This document shows, piece after piece, positions 7,998 through 16,857 of a stretch of DNA of 64,000 nt (positions within the stretch are counted from its first letter, which is position 1; every line of letters begins with the position of its first letter). A program made the position numbers and the translations under genes. The DNA is taken from NCBI GenBank assembly GCA_963793275.1, contig CAWBZL010000005.1:1-64000 (forward strand), written 5' to 3'. The notes under the pieces were generated by a model. That model was not told the DNA's origin, searched no databases, and was given only the letters and a program-made list of their open reading frames with translations. The stretch is from Marinirhabdus sp963793275. GTDB lineage: Bacteria > Bacteroidota > Bacteroidia > Flavobacteriales > Flavobacteriaceae.

Positions 7998-8291
7998 ATG
8001 AAAAGCTACGATACACTTTCTGAAACTATGGCTCATTTACAGGCTAAAGGCTACACTGTTGATTTCAATTTGAAAGAGAAACATCTGGAATGTAATGCTC
8101 TAAAGTTGAAATTCCATCCAGAAGATTTTGAGGTGGACGAGATGCATCGTTTTGAAGGAATGAGTAGCACAGATGACAATAGTGTACTATATGCCATTTC
8201 TTCCAAAAATGGAATAAAAGGCTTATTGGTGGATGCTTATGGGGTTTACTCTGAAAATATTTCTGAGGCAATCCGAAAAAAATTAAGGTAA
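7998..8291 (+). CDS. Conserved hypothetical protein (97 aa)
   Basis: This is a small soluble protein (MKSYDTLSETMAHLQAKGYT) with an alternating strand and helix pattern and an acidic middle part (FHPEDFEVDEMHRFEG). Relatives in Bacteroidota are sometimes labelled phosphoribosylpyrophosphate synthetase, but no PRPP-synthase motif is present and the length is far too short, so that name should not be used. It starts right after hairpin copy D and is followed by a permease gene. Confidence 0.7.
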   Translation: MKSYDTLSETMAHLQAKGYTVDFNLKEKHLECNALKLKFHPEDFEVDEMHRFEGMSSTDDNSVLYAISSKNGIKGLLVDAYGVYSENISEAIRKKLR

Positions 8292-8365
8292 TTTGAAACA
8301 TATATATAACATATAAAAAGTGACCCGCAACCAATATTGTAATCAGATTAAATAGAAATTTCGAG

Positions 8366-9721
8366 ATGAAACCATTAAAAATAAATACCCAAAAGCTCTC
8401 ATTATTAGGCTCTGTATCTTTAGGTACAGGCGTAATGATTGGTGCAGGTATTTTTGTTTTAATGGGGCAGATAGCCGAATTAGTCGGCGATTTATTTCCT
8501 ATTGCTTTTATCGCAGGCGCAGTTGTAGTAGGCTTTAGCTCCTATTCGTATGTTAAATTTTCAAACGCCTATCCTTCTTCTGGAGGTGTTGCTAAATTTT
8601 TGACAAAGGCCTATTTACCAGGTACACTTGCTGGTTCATTTTCTTTGCTGATGTATGTATCAATGGTTGTCTCAGAAAGTTTAGTGGCAGGTACTTTTGG
8701 GGCGTATGCGTTACGACTGTTTCCGCAAGGATATGAAGGTTATGCATCTGCATTGGGTGTATTGCTTATTGTTGCTGCATATATCATCAATATTTCGGGT
8801 AACAAGATTATTGAGACTACCGCTACCATTACTGCAATTATTAAAGTAGTGGGTATTGCAGTTCTTGCTATATCAGGATTGGTTATTTCTGGTTTACCCA
8901 CAATCACAGGTACTTATAGTGCTGCCAATGGCCAATCCCTGCCTGAAGGTTTTGGATTTATTGCCGCATTGGCCTTGTCTATCCTTGCATACAAAGGATT
9001 TACGACCATTACCAATCAAGGTGGCGATATAAAAAATCCTCATAAAAATGTAGGGCGTTCCATAATTATATCAATAATCGTTTGTACGGTTATCTATGTT
9101 GTTTTGGCATTATCGGTTGCTGGCGGATTGAGTATTGAAGAAATTATAATAGCAAAAGATTATGCTCTCGCAGCAGCAGCAAAACCTCTATTTGGCGAAT
9201 GGGGTTCAACGCTAACTATTTTACTAGCCATTGTTGCAACAGTTTCCGGTGTAATTGCCAGCGTATATTCTGCCTCGCGAATGTTGGGTATGTTAAGCAA
9301 TATGAAACAAGTTCCTGATATGAACAGAATGAAGCAACTTAAAAATCCTTCGCTGATTTTTACTGTTTCTTTAGCGATACTTTTGACTGTTTTGTTCGAT
9401 TTAACTCGCATAGCTTCCATTGGTGCTATTTTCTATTTGATAATGGACATTGCTATTCATTGGGGACTTTTTAAATATTTGAAAAAGGAAGTAAAATTCA
9501 ACCCGATTATTCCAATAATTGCCATACTGTTGGATGTTGTTATTTTGGCAGCATTTATCTATTTAAAATATGTAAACGACCCATTTGTACTAATAGTTGC
9601 TGCAATTGGTATTGCCCTCATTTTTCTTTCTCAATTTATTTTTATGAAATCGCATACAGATAAAGACGGAAATATGAATATGGGAATGGAAAACAGTGAA
9701 AAAGAACAAATGAAAATGTAA
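8366..9721 (+). CDS. APC family amino-acid/polyamine permease
   Basis: The 451-residue protein has about twelve hydrophobic segments. The first contains GTGVMIGAGIFVLMG, the glycine-rich substrate-binding turn of the APC superfamily, and the sixth region shows SILAYKGFTTITNQGGDIKNP, also typical. The hydrophilic tail is rich in Met, Lys and Glu (MNMGMENSEKEQMKM), which is unusual for the family and could bind soft metals. It is followed after 14 bases by copA, so the two may be co-transcribed. The substrate cannot be told from sequence alone. Confidence 0.85.
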   Translation: MKPLKINTQKLSLLGSVSLGTGVMIGAGIFVLMGQIAELVGDLFPIAFIAGAVVVGFSSYSYVKFSNAYPSSGGVAKFLTKAYLPGTLAGSFSLLMYVSMVVSESLVAGTFGAYALRLFPQGYEGYASALGVLLIVAAYIINISGNKIIETTATITAIIKVVGIAVLAISGLVISGLPTITGTYSAANGQSLPEGFGFIAALALSILAYKGFTTITNQGGDIKNPHKNVGRSIIISIIVCTVIYVVLALSVAGGLSIEEIIIAKDYALAAAAKPLFGEWGSTLTILLAIVATVSGVIASVYSASRMLGMLSNMKQVPDMNRMKQLKNPSLIFTVSLAILLTVLFDLTRIASIGAIFYLIMDIAIHWGLFKYLKKEVKFNPIIPIIAILLDVVILAAFIYLKYVNDPFVLIVAAIGIALIFLSQFIFMKSHTDKDGNMNMGMENSEKEQMKM

Positions 9722-9735
9722 AAATAACAGATACT

Positions 9736-12273
9736 ATGAAACACACCTATAAAATACACGGAATGACCTGCAATGGTTGTCGAAATCACGTAGAAGGAAC
9801 ACTTTCCAAAGTGAAAGGTGTCTCAAAGGCTACTGTGAATTTAGCAAAAGCTGAAGCTACCATTGAAATGGAATCACATATTCCTATTGAGAAATTCCAA
9901 GATGCCCTTAAAAAAGAAGGTGGTACTTATTCTATCCACAAATCTGGAGAGCGACATCATCAAAACGATACCGCCGGAGTTGATGCTGAGCGTAGTCGAA
10001 GTACGAAAGCAAAAAATGAAAAACCTAAAGGTAAAGGAACTGGCACTTTTTACTGTCCGATGCATTGTGAGGGAGACAAAACATATGAAAAAACTGGAGA
10101 CTGTCCTGTCTGCGGAATGGATTTAGTTGAAGAGCAAAATTTATCTGCAAAAACTTCTGAACAATGGACTTGCCCAATGCACCCGGAAATTGTAAAAGAT
10201 GAACCTGGAGCCTGCCCAATCTGTGGGATGGACTTAGTCCCAATGGAAGCAGATAGTTCAGCCGAAGAAAAGACCTATAACAAATTACTCAAGAAATTCT
10301 GGATTGCAGTCGCCTTTACCTTACCTATTTTCTTAATCGCAATGAGCGATATGATTCCGAATAATCCGTTATATACGGTAATGAAGCAAAAAAACTGGAA
10401 CTGGATTCAGCTTGCACTTTCAATTCCTGTGGTGTTTTATGCTACGTGGATGTTCTTTGAACGTGCCTATAAAAGCATCAAAACCTGGAACCTCAATATG
10501 TTTACCCTAATCGGCATTGGTGCTGGCGCAGCGTGGTTATTCAGCGTATTCGGTATGCTTTTTCCCGATTTTTTCCCGGCACAGTTCAAAACAGAATCTG
10601 GTGCCGTTCACGTATATTATGAAGTATCCACTATTATTTTGACCTTGGTGCTCTTGGGTCAGGTTTTGGAAGCACGTGCCCACGGCAAAACCAATTCAGC
10701 AATAAAGGAATTGCTAAAGCTCGCGCCAAACAAGGCCATACTAGTCAAAGATGGCAAGGAAGAAGAGGTTACGATTGATAGCATTAAATTGGGCGATATC
10801 CTACGGGTGAAACCAGGCGAAAAAATTCCAGTTGATGGCGTGATTTCCGAAGGTAGTACAACGGTCGATGAATCTATGATTACAGGCGAACCTATTCCCG
10901 TAAACAAAGCGGCAAATGACAAAGTTACCAGTGGCACCATCAACGGCAACCAATCTTTTTTGATGAAAGCCGAAAAGGTGGGTGCAGATACCCTACTGTC
11001 CCAAATTATCCAAATGGTCAATAATGCCAGTCGCAGTCGTGCACCAATCCAAAAATTGGCGGATACCGTCTCGGGATATTTTGTACCCATAGTTGTCCTT
11101 ATTTCCATTATCACATTTGTGGTTTGGGCTATTTTTGGTCCGGAACCCGTCTATGTTTATGCCTTTGTAAATGCAATTGCAGTATTGATTATCGCCTGTC
11201 CCTGTGCCTTGGGCTTGGCAACACCAATGTCCATTATGGTCGGTGTTGGTAAGGGCGCACAAAATGGTGTGCTCATAAAAAATGCCGAAGCTTTGGAAAA
11301 AATGGACAAGGTGGATACACTTATTATCGATAAAACAGGAACCATAACAGAAGGCAAACCAACGGTTGAAAAAGTCGGAGCCTTCGGAACTAATTTTTCA
11401 GAAAAAGAAGTGCTTCAATACATCGTTTCCCTAAACAGCAAAAGCGAGCATCCGCTTGCCGAAGCAACTGTAAAATATGGTAAAGAAAAGAATGTTGAGT
11501 TTTTGAGCGCTGAAAAGTTTAGCGCAGTTACCGGAAAAGGTGTTGAAGGAAACATCAACGGGAAAAAAGTGGATTTAGGGAATTCCAAAATGATGGCATA
11601 CGCCAAGGCTGAATTAACTTCGGAAATGGAAACCGAAGCACAAAGTTTTCAAAAGCAAGGAAAAACAGTTTCATACCTATCCATCGATTCAAAAGTTGTG
11701 GGATATGTTGTCATTGGCGACAAAATAAAGGCGACCAGCGCCAAAGCGATCAAAGCACTTCAAGACAAAGGTATCGCAGTAATAATGCTTACTGGCGACA
11801 ATCACGATACTGCCCAAGCGGTCGCAAAAGAATTAAATCTTGCTGATTTTAAAGCAGGAATGTTGCCCGAAAACAAACTTCAGGAAGTAGAAAAATTACA
11901 GAACAGCGGAAAAGTTGTAGCAATGGCAGGCGACGGCATCAATGATGCGCCAGCCTTGGCAAAAAGTGATGTTGGTATCGCAATGGGAACAGGAACAGAT
12001 GTTGCCATTGAAAGTGCAATGATAACCTTGGTAAAAGGCGATTTGCACGGTATTGTCAAGGCACGGGAATTGAGCGACGGTGTAATGCGTAACATCAAGC
12101 AAAACCTATTTTGGGCTTTAGGATATAACATTTTAGGAATCCCAATCGCAGCAGGTGTTTTGTTCCCTATTTTCGGGTTGTTATTGTCACCAATGATAGC
12201 GGCTTTGGCAATGAGCTTTAGTTCAGTTTCCGTTATTATGAACGCTTTGCGGTTACGTTCGTTAAAACTTTAA
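9736..12273 (+). CDS. copA: Copper-translocating P1B-type ATPase
   Basis: The 845-residue protein exports Cu(I) from the cytoplasm using ATP. It has an N-terminal HMA domain (GMTCNGCRNHV, residues 10-20). Two zinc-ribbon-like heavy-metal-binding repeats follow at about 110-135 and 145-170 (CPMHPEIV, CPICGMDLVP). The P-ATPase core has the CPC membrane metal site at 488-490, the phosphorylated Asp532 in DKTGTITEGKP and the GDGINDAPAL hinge. The linker between HMA and the first repeat contains a genomic repeat (9985-10003). It is the intact one of two copA-type genes here; the next gene begins 2 bases after its stop. Confidence 0.95.
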   Translation: MKHTYKIHGMTCNGCRNHVEGTLSKVKGVSKATVNLAKAEATIEMESHIPIEKFQDALKKEGGTYSIHKSGERHHQNDTAGVDAERSRSTKAKNEKPKGKGTGTFYCPMHCEGDKTYEKTGDCPVCGMDLVEEQNLSAKTSEQWTCPMHPEIVKDEPGACPICGMDLVPMEADSSAEEKTYNKLLKKFWIAVAFTLPIFLIAMSDMIPNNPLYTVMKQKNWNWIQLALSIPVVFYATWMFFERAYKSIKTWNLNMFTLIGIGAGAAWLFSVFGMLFPDFFPAQFKTESGAVHVYYEVSTIILTLVLLGQVLEARAHGKTNSAIKELLKLAPNKAILVKDGKEEEVTIDSIKLGDILRVKPGEKIPVDGVISEGSTTVDESMITGEPIPVNKAANDKVTSGTINGNQSFLMKAEKVGADTLLSQIIQMVNNASRSRAPIQKLADTVSGYFVPIVVLISIITFVVWAIFGPEPVYVYAFVNAIAVLIIACPCALGLATPMSIMVGVGKGAQNGVLIKNAEALEKMDKVDTLIIDKTGTITEGKPTVEKVGAFGTNFSEKEVLQYIVSLNSKSEHPLAEATVKYGKEKNVEFLSAEKFSAVTGKGVEGNINGKKVDLGNSKMMAYAKAELTSEMETEAQSFQKQGKTVSYLSIDSKVVGYVVIGDKIKATSAKAIKALQDKGIAVIMLTGDNHDTAQAVAKELNLADFKAGMLPENKLQEVEKLQNSGKVVAMAGDGINDAPALAKSDVGIAMGTGTDVAIESAMITLVKGDLHGIVKARELSDGVMRNIKQNLFWALGYNILGIPIAAGVLFPIFGLLLSPMIAALAMSFSSVSVIMNALRLRSLKL
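9985..10003 (+). repeat. Copy of the CTGAGCGnAGTCGAAG dispersed repeat inside copA
   Basis: GCTGAGCGTAGTCGAAGTA matches a short repeat that I know as frequent in flavobacterial genomes (reverse complement CTTCGACTNCGCTCAG). It is read in frame as AERSRST in the low-complexity linker between the HMA domain and the first metal-binding repeat of CopA. A second relative lies at 29987-30009. Its position in a flexible linker is consistent with a tolerated insertion. Confidence 0.55.
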
Positions 12274-12275
12274 AG

Positions 12276-12989
12276 ATGGTGAAAAGGAAAACCGCACTAA
12301 AAATACGAAAGACCCACAGATATTTGGGGCTCTTTTTGGGGGTACAGTTCCTGTTTTGGACCATTAGCGGAATGTATTTCAGTTGGACAAACATAGACGA
12401 CATTCACGGTGACCAATTCTGTAATTTAGATTACGTGCCCAAAGCCTTTGATGATTTAATAAGTCCTTCACAAATAAACAATCCTGAAGGCATTGGAAGT
12501 ATCGAAATTAGGGACATCAACAACGAGCCTTATTACTGGATAAACAATCAAAAATTGTACAGTGCAAAAACTGGGAAAGCAAAAAAAAATATTACGGAAG
12601 AAGAGGCCTTGTCTGTTGCCAAAAACTATATGAAAGATGGTTTGAAAGTCGCCAACATCGAAAAAATAACCGAAGTGGACGACTATCACGAATATCGGGA
12701 AAAGCTATTGCCAGCCTATGTTATTTCATATGATACCGATGAAGCTCTTAATGCTTATGTTTCGGTAACAGACGGAAAATTCCAGACTGTAAGGCATCGA
12801 GCGTGGCGTTGGTTCGACTTTTTATGGATGACCCACACAATGGATTATGACACGCGCGACAATTTCAATACCATTGTATTAAGGGCGTTTTCGCTCTTGG
12901 GATTGATTACGGTGTTAAGCGGATTCCTGCTGTGGTACACCTCCTCGCCAACCATTAGAAAATTAAAAAAGAAAATAATTAAATCATAA
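12276..12989 (+). CDS. PepSY-associated transmembrane protein
   Basis: The 237-residue protein has an N-terminal helix after a basic start (TALKIRKTHRYLGLFLGVQF), an outer PepSY-like domain (residues about 60-175) and a C-terminal helix (VLRAFSLLGLITVLSGFLLW). The KxHRYLGL opening is typical of PepSY-TM proteins, which in this setting are commonly found beside copA and CusB genes in Bacteroidota. The role is probably redox or metal handling at the membrane, but no cofactor ligands are certain. It starts 2 bases after copA ends, so co-expression is likely. Confidence 0.8.
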   Translation: MVKRKTALKIRKTHRYLGLFLGVQFLFWTISGMYFSWTNIDDIHGDQFCNLDYVPKAFDDLISPSQINNPEGIGSIEIRDINNEPYYWINNQKLYSAKTGKAKKNITEEEALSVAKNYMKDGLKVANIEKITEVDDYHEYREKLLPAYVISYDTDEALNAYVSVTDGKFQTVRHRAWRWFDFLWMTHTMDYDTRDNFNTIVLRAFSLLGLITVLSGFLLWYTSSPTIRKLKKKIIKS

Positions 12990-13006
12990 CCAAAAACTCT
13001 AAAACA

Positions 13007-13486
13007 ATGAAAAATTCAAATCAACACACAAACAAAGGCAATTACACAAAATTTATTTTGATGCTTGTCGCATCTTTTATTGCAATGTACATCACGATGT
13101 ATCTAAATAGTTATGCGTTAGACCACGTATATTTTAGTTTAACCAGATTCTATATGAGTTGTTTGGGTATTGCAGCAATGGCAGTAATAATGTGGTTTTT
13201 TATGCGGAAAATGTATCAAAACAAGAAAAAGAACATCGCTATTTTATTAGGTAGCTTGGTGCTATTTTTAGGCGCACTTGGTTTGGTTAGGGCACAAAGC
13301 CCAATCATTGGCGATATTCTGTGGATGAAAGCAATGATTCCCCATCACTCAATTGCAATTTTAACAAGTGAAAGAGCCGATATCAAAGACCCTGAAGTGC
13401 GCAAACTGGCTGATGATATTATCAAAGCACAACGTAAAGAAATTGGAGAAATGAAAGCAATGATAAAGCGTTTGCAAGCAGAATAA
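13007..13486 (+). CDS. DUF305 membrane-anchored protein
   Basis: The 159-residue protein has three hydrophobic helices (residues about 18-95) and a C-terminal helical domain with MIPHHSIAIL (histidines near 112-113) followed by a charged helix (KAQRKEIGEMKAMIKRL). The HH motif defines DUF305, a ferritin-like helical family often found in copper-resistance clusters. Met and His residues suggest copper binding, an inference. It lies 17 bases after the PepSY gene in the same direction. Confidence 0.85.
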   Translation: MKNSNQHTNKGNYTKFILMLVASFIAMYITMYLNSYALDHVYFSLTRFYMSCLGIAAMAVIMWFFMRKMYQNKKKNIAILLGSLVLFLGALGLVRAQSPIIGDILWMKAMIPHHSIAILTSERADIKDPEVRKLADDIIKAQRKEIGEMKAMIKRLQAE

Positions 13487-13554
13487 TAATAATTACCAAA
13501 ACCTAACTGGTCTTAAAATCTGTTGGGTTTTATAAAGAAATAAAAAAATATACT

Positions 13555-15339
13555 ATGAAAAAATACATCATTTATACCGCAATTTTAGCCATAGGATTGG
13601 TCTTGGGCTATGTCTTTTTTGGCCCTTCTGCGGAAGGTTCCGTAAACAGCAAGAAAGTAACAGATTTGAGCGAAGACGTTAACCACTCCGAAGAACATCA
13701 AATGTGGACCTGTTCAATGCACCCACAGATTATGCAACCAGAACCTGGCGACTGCCCAATATGCGGTATGGATTTAATTCCCGCCGAAACTGGTGCGGAA
13801 GGGCTTGCAATGAACGAAATAAAAATGAGCGACAATGCAATGGCACTGGCGAATATCCAAACTACAATTGTAGGAAATATTTCAGGAACCGACGATAACA
13901 AAATAACACTTTCCGGAAAAATAATGGCCAACGAAGAAGCCAATGCGGTACAGGCAAGCTATTTTGAAGGACGTATTGAAAAGTTGAATGTCAATTTCAC
14001 GGGCGAAGAAGTACGAAAAGGACAGTTGTTGGCAACGATTTATGCACCAACGCTCGTTGCTGCCCAACAAGAACTTTTAACTGCTTCTGACCTGAAAGAA
14101 TCACAACCAGGTTTATACAAAGCAGTTCGAAACAAATTAAAATTGTGGAAACTTTCTGAAAGCCAAATAGACCAAATAGAAAGTTCTGGCAAGGTGCGGG
14201 AAAATTTTCCGATTTATGCAACTGTTTCAGGCACCGTTTCCCAAAAAATGGCAGAAGAAGGCGACTATGTAAAACAAGGCCAGCCCATTGTTAAAGTAAG
14301 TGATTTGGGTACTGTTTGGGCAATGTTTGACGCCTACGAAAGACAAATCTCGCAACTAAAGGAAGGTCAAAAGGTAACAATCACTAGTAACGCTTATCCC
14401 AATAAAGAATTTGAAGCATCAGTTTCATTTATCGACCCTACTTTGAATACAAAGTCCAGAACTGTTTCAGTGCGCGCCACATTGAACAATAAGGAAAATC
14501 TATTAAAACCAGGAATGTTCGTAACCGCAAAAGTGGCAATGACAAAAGGCAATACTATGGAAATTGCGATAAGCATACCTGCAACGGCAGTAATGTGGAC
14601 AGGCGAGCGCTCATTGGTGTACGTAAAGACCAATCCCAATGAACCCGTTTTTGAAATGCAAGAAGTGACTTTGGGAACGAAAAATGGTGAGAACTATACC
14701 ATTATCGAAGGGCTTTCTAACGGCGATGAAGTGGTAACCAACGGAACATTTACCGTAGATGCCGCTGCACAGTTACAAGGAAAAAAATCTATGATGAATG
14801 CATCAGGTGGTAAAACAATGACAGGTCACGAAGGGCATTTGGGAATGGAAAATTTAAACAACACAGTTGATGCCGCCAAGCGTATGGATGTAGCTTCCAA
14901 ATTCCAAGAGCAGCTCAAAACAGTTTTTGATGATTATATTATGCTTAAAACAGCATTGACAAACGACCAAAGTGAAAAAGCAAAAACGGCCGCACAGACC
15001 TTACAGAAAAGTTTAACACAAGTTGACCTTGCTTTGCTAAAGGATAAAAATGCGAATAACCACTGGGCGCAACTTGAAAAAGAATTGAAGGCTTCCTCAA
15101 ATGAAATTGCCCAGACATCCGATATTAAAACCCAGAGAAATCATTTTATCAGTCTTTCAGCACACCTCATAAATGCAATGAAAGCGTTTGGCATCAACCA
15201 AGAAATTTACATAGATTTTTGTCCAATGGCAAATAATAATGAAGGCGCATATTGGTTGAGCACGGAAAAAGAAATACAAAATCCCTACTACGGACAAGCA
15301 ATGCTAAACTGTGGTGAAGTAACAGAAACCGTACAATAG
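13555..15339 (+). CDS. CusB-like RND efflux periplasmic adaptor with DUF3347 tail
   Basis: The 594-residue protein starts with a membrane anchor (YIIYTAILAIGLVLGYVFFG). A heavy-metal-binding repeat follows (CSMHPQIM ... CPICGMDLIP, residues about 53-78), then the adaptor domains: a lipoyl-like half (GRIEKLNVNFTGEEVRKGQL), a helical hairpin and a beta-barrel (VTITSNAYPNKEFEASV). A DUF3347 domain follows from about 430 to the end. Such adaptors link an RND pump (CusA) with an outer-membrane channel (CusC). Neither partner lies in the window; they may be left of it, beside the truncated DUF3347 gene at position 1. Confidence 0.9.
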   Translation: MKKYIIYTAILAIGLVLGYVFFGPSAEGSVNSKKVTDLSEDVNHSEEHQMWTCSMHPQIMQPEPGDCPICGMDLIPAETGAEGLAMNEIKMSDNAMALANIQTTIVGNISGTDDNKITLSGKIMANEEANAVQASYFEGRIEKLNVNFTGEEVRKGQLLATIYAPTLVAAQQELLTASDLKESQPGLYKAVRNKLKLWKLSESQIDQIESSGKVRENFPIYATVSGTVSQKMAEEGDYVKQGQPIVKVSDLGTVWAMFDAYERQISQLKEGQKVTITSNAYPNKEFEASVSFIDPTLNTKSRTVSVRATLNNKENLLKPGMFVTAKVAMTKGNTMEIAISIPATAVMWTGERSLVYVKTNPNEPVFEMQEVTLGTKNGENYTIIEGLSNGDEVVTNGTFTVDAAAQLQGKKSMMNASGGKTMTGHEGHLGMENLNNTVDAAKRMDVASKFQEQLKTVFDDYIMLKTALTNDQSEKAKTAAQTLQKSLTQVDLALLKDKNANNHWAQLEKELKASSNEIAQTSDIKTQRNHFISLSAHLINAMKAFGINQEIYIDFCPMANNNEGAYWLSTEKEIQNPYYGQAMLNCGEVTETVQ

Positions 15340-15403
15340 TTTAAAACTATACTTAATTGGGTAGTTTAAATTAGTCATCTTGATTTTTTGAAGGAGAACG
15401 AGG

Positions 15404-15580
15404 ATGAGTGAGAGTAGAAGAAATAGAAGAAAAAATGACAGAAAGAAACATCAGCCTAAAAGTGATATTCCAAAAAAAGATAAAATTATAGCTTTAGTTG
15501 TGATAGTATTGATTTTTGTAGTTGCTGCAACAGCTGCCGTTTATTATTCTCTATACAAATCTGGATTAAAATTATTTTGA
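15404..15580 (+). CDS. Small basic membrane protein (58 aa)
   Basis: ATG 15404 stands 5 bases after a good ribosome binding site (GAAGGAGA), unusual in this genome, where most starts lack one. The product has a highly basic N-terminus (RRNRRKNDRKKH) and one hydrophobic helix (IIALVVIVLIFVVAATAAVYY). It lies directly before the HMA-AraC regulator. No family is recognised. The layout fits a small membrane-bound accessory protein. Confidence 0.55.
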   Translation: MSESRRNRRKNDRKKHQPKSDIPKKDKIIALVVIVLIFVVAATAAVYYSLYKSGLKLF

Positions 15581-15592
15581 AACAAGTACTAT

Positions 15593-16159
15593 ATGAATGA
15601 GACTATCCATATTAAAAATATGGTCTGCCCAAGATGTATCTCAGCAGTTTCCAATATTTTGGAACAACTTAAAATACTGTATGTTTCTATAAAATTGGGG
15701 GAGGTTAAATTAGTTTCATCGTTAAGTCCCAACACAAAAAATAGTCTTTCCAAAGCGCTTCAAAATTCAGGTTTTAGTTTGATTGACGACCGTAAAAGTC
15801 AACTTATTGAACAAATGAAAACATTGGTTGTAGATAAAATCCATCATTCTTCCGAGGAGCTCGATTTCAAATGGGCAGATATTGTTACAGGCGAACTTCA
15901 CTTGGACTACAAATATTTAAGTTCACTTTTTTCGTCGGTAGAAAATATTACGTTCGAGCAGTACATCATAAACCAGAAAATTGAACGTGTTAAAGAACTT
16001 ATAGTTTACGATGAATTAACCTTGAGTGAAATAGCATTTAAACTTCATTATAGTAGTGTTGCATACTTAAGCAATCAATTTAAAAAGGTTACAGGAATGA
16101 CACCTACACAGTTTAAAAAAAGCACAAATCAGAATCGTAAATATTTGGATAAAATATGA
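15593..16159 (+). CDS. HMA-AraC fusion transcriptional regulator (metal sensor candidate)
   Basis: The 188-residue protein joins two parts. The N-terminal part (about 1-65) looks like a heavy-metal-associated fold, with KNMVCPRCISAVSNIL giving C-x2-C as in copper chaperones. The C-terminal part (about 95-180) is an AraC/XylS DNA-binding domain: LTLSEIAFKLHYSSVAYLSN, then FKKVTGMTPTQFKK. A linker helix separates them. A metal-binding sensor fused to AraC would be a direct copper switch, in keeping with the copper genes on both sides. Two near-identical 25-nt motifs upstream of the next two transcription units are candidate targets. The metal and its effect are inferred. Confidence 0.8.
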   Translation: MNETIHIKNMVCPRCISAVSNILEQLKILYVSIKLGEVKLVSSLSPNTKNSLSKALQNSGFSLIDDRKSQLIEQMKTLVVDKIHHSSEELDFKWADIVTGELHLDYKYLSSLFSSVENITFEQYIINQKIERVKELIVYDELTLSEIAFKLHYSSVAYLSNQFKKVTGMTPTQFKKSTNQNRKYLDKI

Positions 16160-16180
16160 TGTTAAATTCTGTTAATCCGA

Positions 16181-16205
16181 AAATTTTACAAATCATTCGG
16201 CATAT
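16181..16205 (+). promoter_or_regulatory. Candidate operator, copy 1 (upstream of the Csp-like gene)
   Basis: AAATTTTACAAATCATTCGG followed by CATAT matches copy 2 at 16784-16808 in 22 of 25 positions. It lies 97 bases before the ATG of the cysteine-rich protein and just after the end of the HMA-AraC gene. Shared placement before two copper genes suggests a binding site for that regulator. This is inferred from sequence only. Confidence 0.5.
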
Positions 16206-16302
16206 TTTATAACAAAAAACGATATTACATACATTAAATTGTCTTTAGTAATATCCGCTATAGTAGTGGACTATTTTTAACAATTTAAATTCTAAAATAT
16301 TT

Positions 16303-16623
16303 ATGAAAAATTCAAAATTAATCGAAGCTTTAAACAATTGTGTAGCACATTGTAATTACTGTGCAGATGCTTGTCTTGGCGAAGACAACATCAAGATGAT
16401 GGTAGATTGTATAAGAACTGATAGGGCTTGTGCTGAAATCTGTAGTGCAACAGCAAATTTGCTTGCGTCAAATTATAAAGATGTTAGAGGTATGGTAGAA
16501 CAATGCCGTGATATCTGTAAAAAATGTGCTGATGTATGTGCCAAGCACGACCACAAACACTGTCAAGAATGTGCAGATGCCTGTAGAAAATGTGAGGAAG
16601 CTTGTAACGAATATTTAAAATAA
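16303..16623 (+). CDS. Four-helix bundle copper-storage-like protein (DUF326 / Csp family)
   Basis: The 106-residue protein contains 16 cysteines, mostly spaced as C-x2-3-C along helices (CVAHCNYCADAC at 13-24; CRDICKKCADVC at about 68-79; a last set at about 87-101). This is the pattern of Csp copper-storage proteins, in which Cys lining a four-helix bundle hold many Cu(I) ions. No signal peptide is present, so it should act in the cytoplasm, like Csp3. It has its own upstream region with the candidate operator and a terminator-like hairpin after it, so it may form a single-gene unit. Confidence 0.85.
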   Translation: MKNSKLIEALNNCVAHCNYCADACLGEDNIKMMVDCIRTDRACAEICSATANLLASNYKDVRGMVEQCRDICKKCADVCAKHDHKHCQECADACRKCEEACNEYLK

Positions 16624-16673
16624 TACAACTTATCTCAATTCATTATAGTGAGGTGCAACAACCTCAAATTCCG

Positions 16674-16704
16674 AAAGGCTACAACTCACATTGTAGTCTT
16701 TTGT
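16674..16704 (+). terminator. Terminator-like hairpin after the Csp-like gene
   Basis: AAAGGCTACAA and TTGTAGTCTTT form an 11-bp stem (one wobble) around a 6-base loop, followed by T-rich DNA. It lies about 50 bases past the stop codon at 16623. The rest of the gap up to 16857 holds the second operator copy and no gene. Confidence 0.6.
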
Positions 16705-16783
16705 TTTATAAAAAATCGGGTATAAGTTATCTTGTTTGTATCGGAAACTTGGGAAAATTACATACTGGTGACCCTTAACAAGC

Positions 16784-16808
16784 AAATTCTACAATTCATT
16801 CAGCATAT
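16784..16808 (+). promoter_or_regulatory. Candidate operator, copy 2 (upstream of the second CopA)
   Basis: AAATTCTACAATTCATTCAG followed by CATAT is the partner of the motif at 16181-16205, differing at 3 of 25 positions. It ends 49 bases before the ATG of the P-ATPase gene. The bases on either side are not conserved between the two places, so the match is not just a duplicated leader. Confidence 0.5.
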
Positions 16809-16857
16809 AACGTAATATATTAAAAACTTTAAATCCTAAAATTTGTGATGTATTAAG

